A stretch of 64,000 bases of DNA. It comes from Kribbella sandramycini. Lineage in GTDB: Bacteria; Actinomycetota; Actinomycetes; Propionibacteriales; Kribbellaceae. Position 1 is the first letter of the stretch, and each line of letters begins with the position of its first letter. The translations under genes were made by a program, and so were the position numbers. Under the pieces are notes generated by a model, which saw only the letters and a program-made list of their open reading frames with translations, made no database searches and was not told the origin of the DNA. The DNA lies in NCBI RefSeq assembly GCF_013131805.1, contig NZ_JABJRC010000006.1, forward strand, positions 372,001 through 436,000, written 5' to 3'. Below, in pieces: positions 51,623-60,784 of this stretch.

Positions 51623-52647
51623 AGTCGCGGACCGTTGTCCTGAGTCTCGTCTTCGCCGCTTTGGCCGTTGGGATCGCTCTGCTGTCGTTGAGCATCGGTA
51701 CATCGAAAGTCCCGGTCGGGGACGTTGTCGAGGTGCTACTCGGCGGCGGCCGGCGTGGGCAGCGGCTGATCGTGCTGGAGTTGCGGCTGCCGCGGGTGGC
51801 GACCGGTCTGCTGGTCGGGATCGCTTTCGCGGTCTCTGGGGCCTTGCTGCAGACGCTGTCCCGGAACGCGTTGGCCAGCCCGGACGTCGTCGGTGTCAAC
51901 TCGGGCGCATCCGCAGGTGCGGTCGCCGTGATCGTGCTGGCTGGGACCGGCGGTGGCAACATCTCCGGCTTTGCCGGCAAGGTCGGCATCCCACTGGCCG
52001 CCATCCTGGGCGGTCTGCTCGCGACGGTGATCGTCGGCGTGCTGTCGATCCAGCGCGGCCAGGTGGACGGCGGCAAGGTCGTGCTGATCGGCGTCGGGAT
52101 CGCGGCCGCGGCGAACTCGCTCGTCGCCTGGATGCTGGTGATCGGCGATGTGAATGACGCCGGCCGGGCTGCGGCCTGGCTGGCCGGTTCACTCAACGCC
52201 CGGGCCTGGAGTGACGCCGTCCCGGTGTTGATCGCTGTAGTCGTGCTGTTGCCAGTGGCAATCTTGTTCAACCGGGATCTGTCGGCGATGGTGCTCGGTG
52301 ACGATGTGGCGTCGTCGCTCGGCGTTCGGGTGGCGCGGATTCGGCTGCTCTTGCTGATCGTGGCGACATTGCTGGCCGCCATGGCGACCGCGGGCGCCGG
52401 TCCGATCGCGTTCGTCGCTCTGGTTGCGCCACAGGTCGCGCTGCGGCTGACGAGGATGGAGCGGCCACCGCTGGTCACGACAGCGCTGCTCGGTGCGGTC
52501 TTCGTCGTACTGGCCGATCTGGTCGCGCGGAACGGGCTGGGCTGGCTGCACGTGGGACCGTACGAGTTGCCGGTCGGTGTGATCACCGCCGCGGCCGGAG
52601 CGCCGTACTTGCTGCATTTGATCGGCCGTCAGCAGAGAGGACGCTGA
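51619..52647 (+). CDS. iron-siderophore ABC transporter, permease 2 (FecCD type)
   Basis: 342 residues, paralogous to the preceding permease: ELRLPRVATGLLVGIAFAV, GALLQTLSRNALASPDVVGV and AGPIAFVALVAPQVALRL, the coupling region. GTG start overlaps the preceding stop by four bases. Together with the neighbouring ATPase it imports a ferric siderophore. Confidence 0.93.
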   Translation: MKSRTVVLSLVFAALAVGIALLSLSIGTSKVPVGDVVEVLLGGGRRGQRLIVLELRLPRVATGLLVGIAFAVSGALLQTLSRNALASPDVVGVNSGASAGAVAVIVLAGTGGGNISGFAGKVGIPLAAILGGLLATVIVGVLSIQRGQVDGGKVVLIGVGIAAAANSLVAWMLVIGDVNDAGRAAAWLAGSLNARAWSDAVPVLIAVVVLLPVAILFNRDLSAMVLGDDVASSLGVRVARIRLLLLIVATLLAAMATAGAGPIAFVALVAPQVALRLTRMERPPLVTTALLGAVFVVLADLVARNGLGWLHVGPYELPVGVITAAAGAPYLLHLIGRQQRGR

Positions 52648-52648
52648 A

Positions 52649-53425
52649 GTGCACGTCGAGAATCTCACCCTGGCTTATGGCCCGGATTCCCCCGTGGTGG
52701 CTGGGCTGACGCTGGAGGTCCCGTCCGGGCGGCTGACTGCGATCGTCGGGCCGAACGGCTCCGGTAAGTCGACGCTGCTGCGCGGTATGAGCCGGTTGCT
52801 CACCCCGCAGAGCGGTCAGGTCGTGCTGGATGGACAGGACATCCACAAGCTGCCCGCACGGGAGCTGGCCCGCAAGCTCGGCGTCCTTCCGCAAGGCCCA
52901 GTGACACCGGAGGGCATCACTGCTGCGGAGCTGGTGTCGCGTGGCAGGCATCCGCATCGCGGGCTGTTCGGCCGGCTGACGGCCGCGGACGACGCTGCGA
53001 TCGACGAGGCCCTCGCGGCGGTTGAGCTGACCGAGCTGCGGGACCGTCCGGTCGAGCAGCTGTCCGGTGGGCAGCGGCAGCGGGTCTGGATCGCGATGGT
53101 GCTCGCGCAAGGCACTCCGCATCTGCTGCTCGACGAGCCGACGACGTACCTCGACTTGGCGCATGCGGTCGATGTGATGAACGTCGTCCATGCTGCCGCG
53201 CACACTGCGGCGCGTACGGTCGTCGTCGTCCTGCATGACCTGACGCTGGCGGCGCAGTACGCCGATCACCTGGTGGTGATGGGGGAGGGACGCATTGCGG
53301 CGCAGGGGCGCCCGGTCGACGTCCTGACCGAGCAGCTGCTGGACGCCGTATTCGGGCTGCAGGCAACCGTGGTCGACGTCGGTGGCGCGCCGGTCGTCGT
53401 ACCGGACCGTAGGCTGGCTGGGTGA
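52649..53425 (+). CDS. iron-siderophore ABC transporter, ATP-binding protein (FecE/FepC type)
   Basis: 258 residues: Walker A GPNGSGKSTLLRG, Q-loop GVLPQGPVTPEG, signature LSGGQRQRVW, Walker B HLLLDEPTTYLD and switch VLHDLTLA. The 'DEPTTYLDLAH' form is diagnostic of siderophore/cobalamin ATPases. The GTG start is one base after the permease stop, and its stop overlaps the GTG of the ferric reductase-like gene. Confidence 0.95.
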   Translation: MHVENLTLAYGPDSPVVAGLTLEVPSGRLTAIVGPNGSGKSTLLRGMSRLLTPQSGQVVLDGQDIHKLPARELARKLGVLPQGPVTPEGITAAELVSRGRHPHRGLFGRLTAADDAAIDEALAAVELTELRDRPVEQLSGGQRQRVWIAMVLAQGTPHLLLDEPTTYLDLAHAVDVMNVVHAAAHTAARTVVVVLHDLTLAAQYADHLVVMGEGRIAAQGRPVDVLTEQLLDAVFGLQATVVDVGGAPVVVPDRRLAG

Positions 53426-54105
53426 CGCCTTCCTTCGAGTCCCTGGTGGACACCCTGGCCGGCTCGGTCAGCTGGCTGTCCGTTCGGACGGCGGACGCCG
53501 TACCGGGGCCGGAGTGGGTGTCGTGCGCGGCGGTCGTTGCCGCCCAGCAAGCTGGTCAGGATCCGACTGCGGATTGGCGGCGTCGGGTGGCGAACGACTA
53601 CGCACTGGAGTATGCGATCGATCCGCCGGTGCAGGTCGCGGCCATGTTCACGCTGATGTGGTACGTCCAGGTGCCGGCTCTGATGGCTGCGGTCAGTGGG
53701 GCTGCGCTCGGCGTCGCTCCGGACGTTTCACCCGGCGCACTGGCCTTTCGAGTGCACCCGAAGGCGCACTACCCGGTTGAGGTCGCGCTGCTCTCCGATG
53801 CGGTTGTTCCGGTGGAAGCGGCCGCTGCGCAGCTGAAGGCCCACACAGCAGCGTTTCTGGACTCGTTTCGCCCTGGTGTGAAGCTCAGCTCGCTACAGCG
53901 GTTCGGAGCGGTCGACGACGAGGTCCGGTCTGCGATCAGGTCGGTGGAGTTCGCGCCGTACGCCGATCGGGCTGCTGCCGCCTTCGGTGTCTCACTGGAG
54001 CAGAAGCTCCGCACCTCGTGCTGCTACTTCTACGTGCTGCCGCGGGTGAACGCCTGCACCACTTGCCCCAGATTCCGCCGAGTGGTCCAGACGGGCTCCA
54101 TCTGA
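53422..54105 (+). CDS. FhuF-like 2Fe-2S ferric-siderophore reductase
   Basis: 227 residues ending in the cysteine motif SCCYFYVLPRVNACTTCPR, a CC-x10-C-x2-C iron-sulphur site identical in spacing to E. coli FhuF. FhuF proteins reduce ferric siderophores in the cytoplasm to release iron. The N-terminal part fits the family fold in length only. GTG start overlaps the ATPase stop, completing the uptake operon. Confidence 0.87.
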   Translation: MTPSFESLVDTLAGSVSWLSVRTADAVPGPEWVSCAAVVAAQQAGQDPTADWRRRVANDYALEYAIDPPVQVAAMFTLMWYVQVPALMAAVSGAALGVAPDVSPGALAFRVHPKAHYPVEVALLSDAVVPVEAAAAQLKAHTAAFLDSFRPGVKLSSLQRFGAVDDEVRSAIRSVEFAPYADRAAAAFGVSLEQKLRTSCCYFYVLPRVNACTTCPRFRRVVQTGSI

Positions 54106-54145
54106 AGGATTGCCGGGTCTCGCGGCGGCGCTGAGGCTGACTGGC

Positions 54146-57100
54146 ATGCGTTGGACACGTGTGGTGATGGCAGGCGTACTTCTGGTGACGTCGACGGCCC
54201 TGGCGCCGATGGCACGTGCACGGGAGGCCGCCGGTGCGACTCCGGGAGTGTGGACCGAAACGGCGTACAACTCTGTCTTCAAGGACAGCGGGCGCTCGCC
54301 CGAGGCCCGTGACGACATTCGGCTCGACACCGCCAAGAACGATCACGAGGGCGCGCAGATCGTGTTGCGCGGCCCAGCGGCGTTCACGGTGCAAAGTGTC
54401 GATTTTTCGACACTGACCGGGCCGACGGACACCCTCCCGGCCAGCGCGTTCAGCTATCACCCGGTGGGCTACGAGTACCTGGACCGCAACTCGTACAACG
54501 GCTGGGAACCCGACAACTTCGTCGTACCGACGATCCGGAAGGGCGCCGGCGACTACCCGGACCGGCTGCTGAACACGAAGACCATCAGTGTGCCGGCCAA
54601 CCAGACCCAGGCGATCTGGGTTCGGGTGCACGTGCCCGCGACGGCTGCCGGTGGTGTCTACACCGGTAGGGCGACAGTGCGGACGACGAACGGTGACCTG
54701 TCGGTGCCGATCACTGTGAACGCACGCAACGTGGTGATCCCGCCGGCGAACCAGAGTGAGTTCACCAACGTGCTCTGGCACAACTTCCTCGGTCTGACGT
54801 CGTGGGATCCCGGTAAGGGCGACACTGTCGAGCTGTACTACGGCTACAAGCGCTACACGGCCGACTGGTGGCGGCTGATGGACAACTGGACCGAGAACAT
54901 GAAGCGCTACCGGCAGAACAGTCTGCAGTTGCCGCTGATCGCCCTGCTGCGGGACGGCGGCAGCACGGTCGATGCGGCCGGCAAGTACACGTTCAACTGG
55001 AGGCGGTTCGACGAGGTTGCGCAGCGGTTCCTGGACAAAGGCGCTGTGCACACGCTTGAGCTGTTCATCGGCGCCGGTCCGAAGAACAGGGAGAACAATC
55101 CGCAGTTCCCGCGGTACCTGATGGAGGTACTCCCGAAGAACACCAACCAGGTTCTGCCGGACTTCCTGTACTGGGATTCGCCCGAGGCGGAGAACTGGTA
55201 CAAGCAGTTCTACCCGGCCCTGCGGCAGCACCTGGTCGACAAGGGCTGGCACGACCAGAGCTGGATCCACGTGGCCGACGAGCCAGGTGAAGGGTCGGAG
55301 GGCTGGTACGGGATCGAGAAGCGGCTGCGGCACTACTGGCCGGACTCGAAGATCGGTGACGCGATCGTCAACGCGACGGCGCCCGGTGTGGCTGACAAGG
55401 CCGACATCGTGATCCCCAACCTGCACACGTACACGGTGATGACCGGTGCCGACGGCAGCAGCCCGTTCGACGTGGACCGGCGTGCTGGCAAACCGCTCTG
55501 GTTCTACAACTGCAACATCCCGGCTGGGAATCACCTGAACAGGTTCATCGACCAGCCGCAGTGGCATCAGCGGCAGACCATGTGGCTGGCCTACAACAAG
55601 GGCGCCACCGGGTATCTGCACTGGGCGTACGGCAACTGGCAGTTCGAGATGAAAAACCAGACGGTCAAGGGCGACGGATACATCGTGCGGCCGGACAAGG
55701 ACAACCACACGGTCGAGTCGTCGCCGCGCTACGAGTCGCTGCGGGACGGGATGGAGGACTGGGAGGTTCTGAACTACCTGGGCAAGACCAACCCCGGTCT
55801 GGCACATGACCTGGCCAACAGTGTCGTACAGGCCAGTGACACGTACTCACCGGATGTGGAGTACATGCAGCGGGTACGGCGGATCGCGCTGGATGCTGCG
55901 GCCGGGCTGCCGGTGGTGGCGAAGAACCTGGCCCGGAACCGGGTTTCGAAGGCGTCGAGCGGTGACTCCAACAAGGCTGTCGACGGCGACAGTGCGACGG
56001 GGTGGCAGCCCGCCTCGGGTAACGGGACCAACTGGGTGCAGGTCGACCTCGGCCGGCAGGCGCAGGTGGACGGCGTCCGGCTGAAGTGGGGTGCGACGCA
56101 TGCGAGTAAGTACCGGGTGCTGACGTCGTTCGACGGGGTCAAATGGGCCGAGGCGGGTGTTCGGGCCGACAACCCGGTGGATGATCTGGCGAAGCCTGGT
56201 GGGGACGACTTCGTCGGGCTGAACACGAAGGCCCGGCACATCCGGGTCGAGGCGACTGCGTCGAGTGGCGGGGCGACGCCGTACCAGCTGCTCGATCTGG
56301 AGGTCGCAGGGAACCTTCTGTTGCAGCAGAACCTGCTGGGTGGGAAGTCGTACGCCAAGACGGCGCCTGCTGCGCGGTTCGGGGACTCCGGCAACGAAGC
56401 GACCGACGGTGTGCTCAGTGACAACTGGGGTGACGGTAAGAGCTTCGGCTACGAGCTGTCGGGGATCGGCGCGACGACGCGGCCGTCGGTCACGGTCGAT
56501 CTCGGCTACCAGCAGGTGGTCGGTACGGTGCGGGTGCATGCCTACCAGGAGTACCCGGACTACCGGCCGGACCTGGTGACGGTCTCGACCAGTTCGGACG
56601 GGTTGAACTTCGGGGAGCGGGCGAAGCTGAGTTTCGTCAACGGGGCTTCGAGTATCTGGTACGACCTCGGGTTCGCGCCGACGCCGGCGCGGTGGGTGCG
56701 GGTGACGTTCGACAAGCGGATGGGCAACAAGTACCAGAGCGGGATGTTCATCGACGAGATCGAGGCGTACGGCGCCGGTCAGGCAGCCGATGTCACACCT
56801 GGGTCGACGGCGTACCAGTGGAACGACGCCGGCGGCGCTGGACATGAGGTGGTCTTTGCGCCGACTGCCAACGGGACGCTGGGGCGTTGGGACTGGAGTG
56901 CTGCGGCCGGGCTCCGACGTGACGATCTGGGCGGCGGTCCGATCGCGGGGAAGACCAGTGGGTATGCCTGGAACAACCAGCAGCATGCGGTCGCCCGCGG
57001 GTTGAACGGGAAGCTGCTGCACTGGTGGTGGATCGAAGGCGAAGCCGCGCCGCATCGGGCGGACTGGGGTGGTGACGCTGCTGGAGACCCCGCGGCGGTT

Positions 57101-57781
57101 GTCTGGTCCGGCCAGCAGCACATCTTCGCGAGGTCGTCGTCCGGCGATCTGCAGCACTGGTGGTGGGATCCGGCTGACGGTGAGCTGCGGTTGGACCGGT
57201 GGGGCGGTGCGCCGGGGCCGATCGTTGGGACGCCGTCGACGTACGTGTCGGGGAATCAGTTGCATGTGGTTGCGCGTGGCGCGAACAATCACCTCTACCA
57301 CTGGTGGTGGGTGAGCGGTGAGTTCGAGCCGCAGTTCGCGGACTGGGGCGGGGAGGCGCACTCCGACCCGACGACGTTTGTCTGGCGTGGACAGCAGCAC
57401 GTTTACGCGCGAGCTGCGGACGGTCAGCTTTACCACTGGTTCTGGGACGCCGGTAGCGGACTCAACCGGGTGAAGTGGACCGGTGCGCCGGGCAAGTTCG
57501 TCGGTGCGCCGTCGGCGTTCAAGACCGACAACCAGCAGCACGTCGTCGCACGTGGTCCGAACAACACGCTCTACCACTGGTGGTGGACCGAAGGCGGTGG
57601 TGTGCGCTGGGAGGATCTGGGTGGACAGGTGTACGCCGACCCGGTTGCCTTCGCCTTCGCCGACCAGCATCAGTTCTTCGCCCAGAGTGCCACCAACACC
57701 CTGTACCACTGGTGGTGGACCCCGCAGGACGGCTGGCACCAGAACGACTGGGGTGGCAGCGTCCGCTACCCCGCGCCCTGA
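54146..57781 (+). CDS. secreted DUF4091 glycoside-hydrolase-like protein with two discoidin domains and a seven-blade propeller
   Basis: 1211 residues. Signal peptide (1-25, MRWTRVVMAGVLLVTSTALA then AMARA-type cleavage). Residues about 30-200 form a beta-sandwich; about 208-550 a DUF4091 catalytic-like barrel (relatives in GH123) with IHVADEPGEGSEGW carrying an Asp/Glu pair. Two F5/8 type C domains follow (about 595-720 with NLARNRVSKASSG, and 724-865). The last 340 residues are seven repeats, each with HWWW or a variant and a DWGG-like ending, the pattern of PLL/tachylectin-like sugar-binding propellers. Substrate is probably an N-acetylated or deoxy-sugar polysaccharide (inference). ATG 54146 is 40 bases after the fhuF-like stop. 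Confidence 0.85.
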   Translation: MRWTRVVMAGVLLVTSTALAPMARAREAAGATPGVWTETAYNSVFKDSGRSPEARDDIRLDTAKNDHEGAQIVLRGPAAFTVQSVDFSTLTGPTDTLPASAFSYHPVGYEYLDRNSYNGWEPDNFVVPTIRKGAGDYPDRLLNTKTISVPANQTQAIWVRVHVPATAAGGVYTGRATVRTTNGDLSVPITVNARNVVIPPANQSEFTNVLWHNFLGLTSWDPGKGDTVELYYGYKRYTADWWRLMDNWTENMKRYRQNSLQLPLIALLRDGGSTVDAAGKYTFNWRRFDEVAQRFLDKGAVHTLELFIGAGPKNRENNPQFPRYLMEVLPKNTNQVLPDFLYWDSPEAENWYKQFYPALRQHLVDKGWHDQSWIHVADEPGEGSEGWYGIEKRLRHYWPDSKIGDAIVNATAPGVADKADIVIPNLHTYTVMTGADGSSPFDVDRRAGKPLWFYNCNIPAGNHLNRFIDQPQWHQRQTMWLAYNKGATGYLHWAYGNWQFEMKNQTVKGDGYIVRPDKDNHTVESSPRYESLRDGMEDWEVLNYLGKTNPGLAHDLANSVVQASDTYSPDVEYMQRVRRIALDAAAGLPVVAKNLARNRVSKASSGDSNKAVDGDSATGWQPASGNGTNWVQVDLGRQAQVDGVRLKWGATHASKYRVLTSFDGVKWAEAGVRADNPVDDLAKPGGDDFVGLNTKARHIRVEATASSGGATPYQLLDLEVAGNLLLQQNLLGGKSYAKTAPAARFGDSGNEATDGVLSDNWGDGKSFGYELSGIGATTRPSVTVDLGYQQVVGTVRVHAYQEYPDYRPDLVTVSTSSDGLNFGERAKLSFVNGASSIWYDLGFAPTPARWVRVTFDKRMGNKYQSGMFIDEIEAYGAGQAADVTPGSTAYQWNDAGGAGHEVVFAPTANGTLGRWDWSAAAGLRRDDLGGGPIAGKTSGYAWNNQQHAVARGLNGKLLHWWWIEGEAAPHRADWGGDAAGDPAAVVWSGQQHIFARSSSGDLQHWWWDPADGELRLDRWGGAPGPIVGTPSTYVSGNQLHVVARGANNHLYHWWWVSGEFEPQFADWGGEAHSDPTTFVWRGQQHVYARAADGQLYHWFWDAGSGLNRVKWTGAPGKFVGAPSAFKTDNQQHVVARGPNNTLYHWWWTEGGGVRWEDLGGQVYADPVAFAFADQHQFFAQSATNTLYHWWWTPQDGWHQNDWGGSVRYPAP

Positions 57782-57816
57782 CTGCTCCGGGGGCACGGCT
57801 GCAGTAGCCTGCGGCC

Positions 57817-58434
57817 GTGTCCCCAGAACGCCTGACCGCACGCCAAGCCGCCGCCGAACAGACCCGGCAGAAGCTGCTCGCCGCCGCCATCACGGAGTTC
57901 TCCCAACGCCCGTACGACGAAGTCACCGTCGCCGGCATCGCCCGTACCGCCGGCGTCGCCCATGGCCTGGTCTCGCACCACTTCAACGGCAAACAAGGCG
58001 CCTACACCGCGGCCGTCGACGCCGTCTACGAACAGCTACGCGCCGCCGAGGACACCGAGACCGCAGGTACCCCACGCGAACAACTCCGCGCCCGCTTCCG
58101 CACCTTTCTCACCTTCGTCGCCGCCAACCCCGACGCCGCCCTCAACCTCATCCTCGCCCCCACCCGCGACGCCGCCTTCGTCGACCGCCGCGCCCACGGC
58201 CTGGAAGTCATCGCCACCCTCCTCGACCTGACCCCCACCCCACCCCTCACCGCCGCCCTCCAAGCCTTCGCCGACGCCGCCGAAGGCCTCACCACCACCT
58301 GGCTCCGCCAAAACCAGCCCTACCCCCTCCCCGCCATGGTCGCCGCCTTCACCACCCTCCTCGCCGGCGCCCTCCACACCGCCCAAGCCCTGGACCCCAC
58401 CCTCAACCTCACCCCCGCCCACACCCACCTCTGA
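57817..58434 (+). CDS. TetR-family transcriptional regulator
   Basis: 205 residues: an HTH of TetR type, AITEFSQRPYDEVTVAGIAR then TAGVAHGLVSHHFNGKQGAY, and a helical ligand domain with no recognised subfamily. Third positions are almost all C over 58050-58430. GTG start. It is 82 bases upstream of the LLM oxidoreductase gene in the same direction and a TTGATT/AATCAA repeat lies in that gap, so it probably controls that gene. Confidence 0.88.
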   Translation: MSPERLTARQAAAEQTRQKLLAAAITEFSQRPYDEVTVAGIARTAGVAHGLVSHHFNGKQGAYTAAVDAVYEQLRAAEDTETAGTPREQLRARFRTFLTFVAANPDAALNLILAPTRDAAFVDRRAHGLEVIATLLDLTPTPPLTAALQAFADAAEGLTTTWLRQNQPYPLPAMVAAFTTLLAGALHTAQALDPTLNLTPAHTHL

Positions 58435-58477
58435 GATCGATCATTTGATCTTCGAGGGGGTTGGCGTAGGCTTTTGG

Positions 58478-58492
58478 TTGATTGGGAATCAA
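58478..58492. promoter_or_regulatory. inverted repeat between the TetR and LLM genes
   Basis: TTGATT-GGG-AATCAA is a 15-base inverted repeat 25 bases before the oxidoreductase ATG. TetR operators are often 15-17 bases of this kind. AGGGGAG, the ribosome binding site of the downstream gene, follows it. Confidence 0.45.
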
Positions 58493-58516
58493 TGACTTTG
58501 GGTCAAGGGGAGCGAT

Positions 58517-59440
58517 ATGAAGTTGGGCGTGATGTTGCCGCAGACGTGGAAGTTCGCGGCGGGGGATGTGGTGCGGGGGGCTCGGGAGGCGGAGGAGGTG
58601 GGGTACGACAGCGTTTGGGCGTCGGAGCGGCTGTTGTATCCGGTGGATCAGACGGGAGTTCATCGGTTGACGGAGTACGGCGACGGGGCCTGGCCGGATG
58701 TTTATCGGAAGGTGCTGGATCCGCTGGTGGCGATGAGTTTGGCGGCGGCGGTGACGACGCGGGTGCGGGTGGGGAGTTCGGTGATCGTGCCGCCGTTGCA
58801 TGTGCCGTTCCGGCTGGCGAGTTCGCTGGCTTCGATCGGGGCGGCGAGTGGCGGGCGGGTGGTGGCCGGGCTGGGGACGGGGTGGTCGGTGGACGAGTTC
58901 GCGGCGGCGGCGCCGCGGCCGATGAAGGAGCGGGGTGCCGCGCTGGACGAGTTCCTGGATATCGCGGAGGCGATCTGGCGGCCGGATCCGGTGGAGTTCG
59001 AGAACGATCGGTACAAGTTGTGGCTGGCCGAGATCGGGCCGAAGCCGGCGGAGCCGATTCCGGTCTACCTCGGCGGGTGGGGGCCGAAGGCGCTGGCGCG
59101 GGTGGCCAAGCGGGCCGACGGGTGGTTGCCGGTGATGGTGCCGCCGCGGCAGCTGGGGGAGACGCTCGCCGACCTCCGGAAGCAGGCCGAGCAGTTCGGT
59201 CGTGACCCGCAGTCACTGCGGGCGACCGCGATCGTGGCTCTCGGCGGGGAGTTCACCCGGGTCGACTCCGGTGAACGCGCGGCGTACCAGGGCAGTGTTG
59301 AGCAGATCATGGGCGATCTCGCGGAGCTGGCCGAGGTAGGGGTCGACGAGGCGGTGCTGACCCTGCACACCGTGGCCCGCGACATCGAGGAGTACAGCGA
59401 CCTATTGAAGCGCTTCCACCAGGAATTTCTAGTCCTGTAA
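58517..59440 (+). CDS. LLM-class F420-dependent oxidoreductase
   Basis: 307 residues, luciferase-like TIM barrel: MKLGVMLPQTWKFAAGDVVR, GYDSVWASERLLYP, TRVRVGSSVIVPPLH, and GRVVAGLGTGWSVDEF. Enzymes of this branch (TIGR03619-like) use the deazaflavin F420; the substrate is unknown. The gene uses G/T-rich third positions over its first 550 bases, contrasting with the C-rich TetR gene just before it. Good ribosome site AGGGGAG. Confidence 0.85.
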   Translation: MKLGVMLPQTWKFAAGDVVRGAREAEEVGYDSVWASERLLYPVDQTGVHRLTEYGDGAWPDVYRKVLDPLVAMSLAAAVTTRVRVGSSVIVPPLHVPFRLASSLASIGAASGGRVVAGLGTGWSVDEFAAAAPRPMKERGAALDEFLDIAEAIWRPDPVEFENDRYKLWLAEIGPKPAEPIPVYLGGWGPKALARVAKRADGWLPVMVPPRQLGETLADLRKQAEQFGRDPQSLRATAIVALGGEFTRVDSGERAAYQGSVEQIMGDLAELAEVGVDEAVLTLHTVARDIEEYSDLLKRFHQEFLVL

Positions 59441-59557
59441 GGGAAATGTCGGTGGCGCCGTGCAGGATGCGGGGCATGACGAAGACAGGCAAGGCGTCAC
59501 CGACGGGTAATCCGGTCTTGGTTGTCCAGGGCCGACTCCGGGGCTACGGTCGCTGAC
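59441..59557 (+). promoter_or_regulatory. promoter region of egtABCD
   Basis: A 117-base gap. TTGGTT (about 59517-59522) and TACGGT (59544-59549) are spaced like a -35/-10 pair, and the GTG of egtA lies eight bases after the latter without a Shine-Dalgarno; a leaderless egtA message is likely. Confidence 0.4.
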
Positions 59558-60784
59558 GTGACCTCGTCCGGTGGTTCTCCGGCGACGACTCCGATCGGCT
59601 CCCGGGCCGAGGCGGAGGGCTACGTCGCGATGGTCTGTTTCAAACACGGTCCGCCACGGCTGCACGGCGTCGAGCTGGAGTGGACCGTGCATCACGCGGA
59701 TGATCCGCGCCGGTCTCTCGACGCCGATCGGCTCGCCAAAGCCCTGGGCGTCCATGCGCCCGCCACCCTGGTCCCCGGCAGTCCGCAGCTGCCGCTCGGC
59801 CGGGGTGCTCTGGTCACCGTGGAGCCGGGTGGCCAGGTGGAGATCTCCGGCCCCGCCTCGGCCTCCATCCCGGAGCTGATCGACGACACGACCGCCGACG
59901 CGGCCGAGCTAGCGAAGCTCCTCGACGCCGCCGGCCTCGTTCTCGGCGACCACGGCCTCGACGCGTTCCGCAGTCCGCGCCGCATCCTCACCGTCCCGCG
60001 CTATGCCGCGATGGAGCATGCCTTCGCGCGCCTCGGCCCGCACGGCCCGCGGATGATGTGCAGCACGGCCGGCCTGCAGATCTGCCTGGACGCCGGGGAG
60101 GCCGGCCAGACCGCGCTGCGCTGGCGAGCTCTCCACGACCTCGGCCCGGCCCTGATCGCTCTCTTCGCCAACTCAACCCACCGCGAGGGCGCCCCGACCG
60201 GTTGGGCCTCCGCGCGCACCGAGGCGACGTTCGGCACCTGTGCGCCGTTCACCGAGCCCCCGCCGCTGGAGGGGGACCCGGCCGCGGCCTGGGCACGGAT
60301 GGCGATGGAGGCGCCGGTCCTGTGCCTCCGTCGCGGCGACAGCTGGGACGCGCCCGACGGGCTGACCTTCGGCGCCTGGGCCGACGGCCGGCTCCCCGGC
60401 GACAGACCGACGTACGACGACCTCGAATACCACCTGTCGACGCTGTTCCCACCAGTCCGCCCACGGGGCTATCTGGAGGTCAGGTACCTCGACACCCAGC
60501 CCGGCGACGGCTGGATCGCCCCGACGCTGTTGCTCAGCGCGCTGATGGCCGACCCCGGCGTGCTGGATGCGGTGCTGGCCGCGGCCGAGCCGGCGGCCGG
60601 GCGCTGGTTCCCCGCCGCGCGGGAGGGGCTGGGCGATGACCTCGTCCGCCAGGCCGCGCGCGGCGTGGTCGAGCTGGGCACCGGCCTGCTGGAGCGCACC
60701 GGCGTCCCGGCAGAGCTTCGGACTGCGGTCGCGATCCGGCTGCAGCGCATCGTCGACGACACCCACGGAAGGCGAGCTTCATGA
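59558..60784 (+). CDS. egtA: glutamate-cysteine ligase EgtA
   Basis: 408 residues of the GCS2-like ligases. Beginning with EGYVAMVCFKHGPPRLHGVELEW (read in parts), the metal and glutamate site GVELEWTVHH, MMCSTAGLQICLDAG and NSTHREGAPTGWASAR are the familiar blocks. EgtA makes gamma-glutamylcysteine, the sulphur donor for ergothioneine. The GTG at 59558 is probably leaderless. The gene overlaps egtB by four bases (ATGA), and position at the head of the cluster supports the assignment. Confidence 0.93.
   Translation: MTSSGGSPATTPIGSRAEAEGYVAMVCFKHGPPRLHGVELEWTVHHADDPRRSLDADRLAKALGVHAPATLVPGSPQLPLGRGALVTVEPGGQVEISGPASASIPELIDDTTADAAELAKLLDAAGLVLGDHGLDAFRSPRRILTVPRYAAMEHAFARLGPHGPRMMCSTAGLQICLDAGEAGQTALRWRALHDLGPALIALFANSTHREGAPTGWASARTEATFGTCAPFTEPPPLEGDPAAAWARMAMEAPVLCLRRGDSWDAPDGLTFGAWADGRLPGDRPTYDDLEYHLSTLFPPVRPRGYLEVRYLDTQPGDGWIAPTLLLSALMADPGVLDAVLAAAEPAAGRWFPAAREGLGDDLVRQAARGVVELGTGLLERTGVPAELRTAVAIRLQRIVDDTHGRRAS

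Noticed and set aside
53936..57841. Two minus-strand frames of 623 and 664 codons opposite the DUF4091 protein
   Set aside because: No recognisable domain, and composition is the reverse-strand shadow of a gene with signal peptide and repeats.
59476..59556. 26-codon ORF (MTKTGKASPTGNP at its start) before egtA
   Set aside because: Only a modest ribosome site and no conserved match known to me; it overlaps the likely egtA promoter. Worth a conservation check but not annotated.
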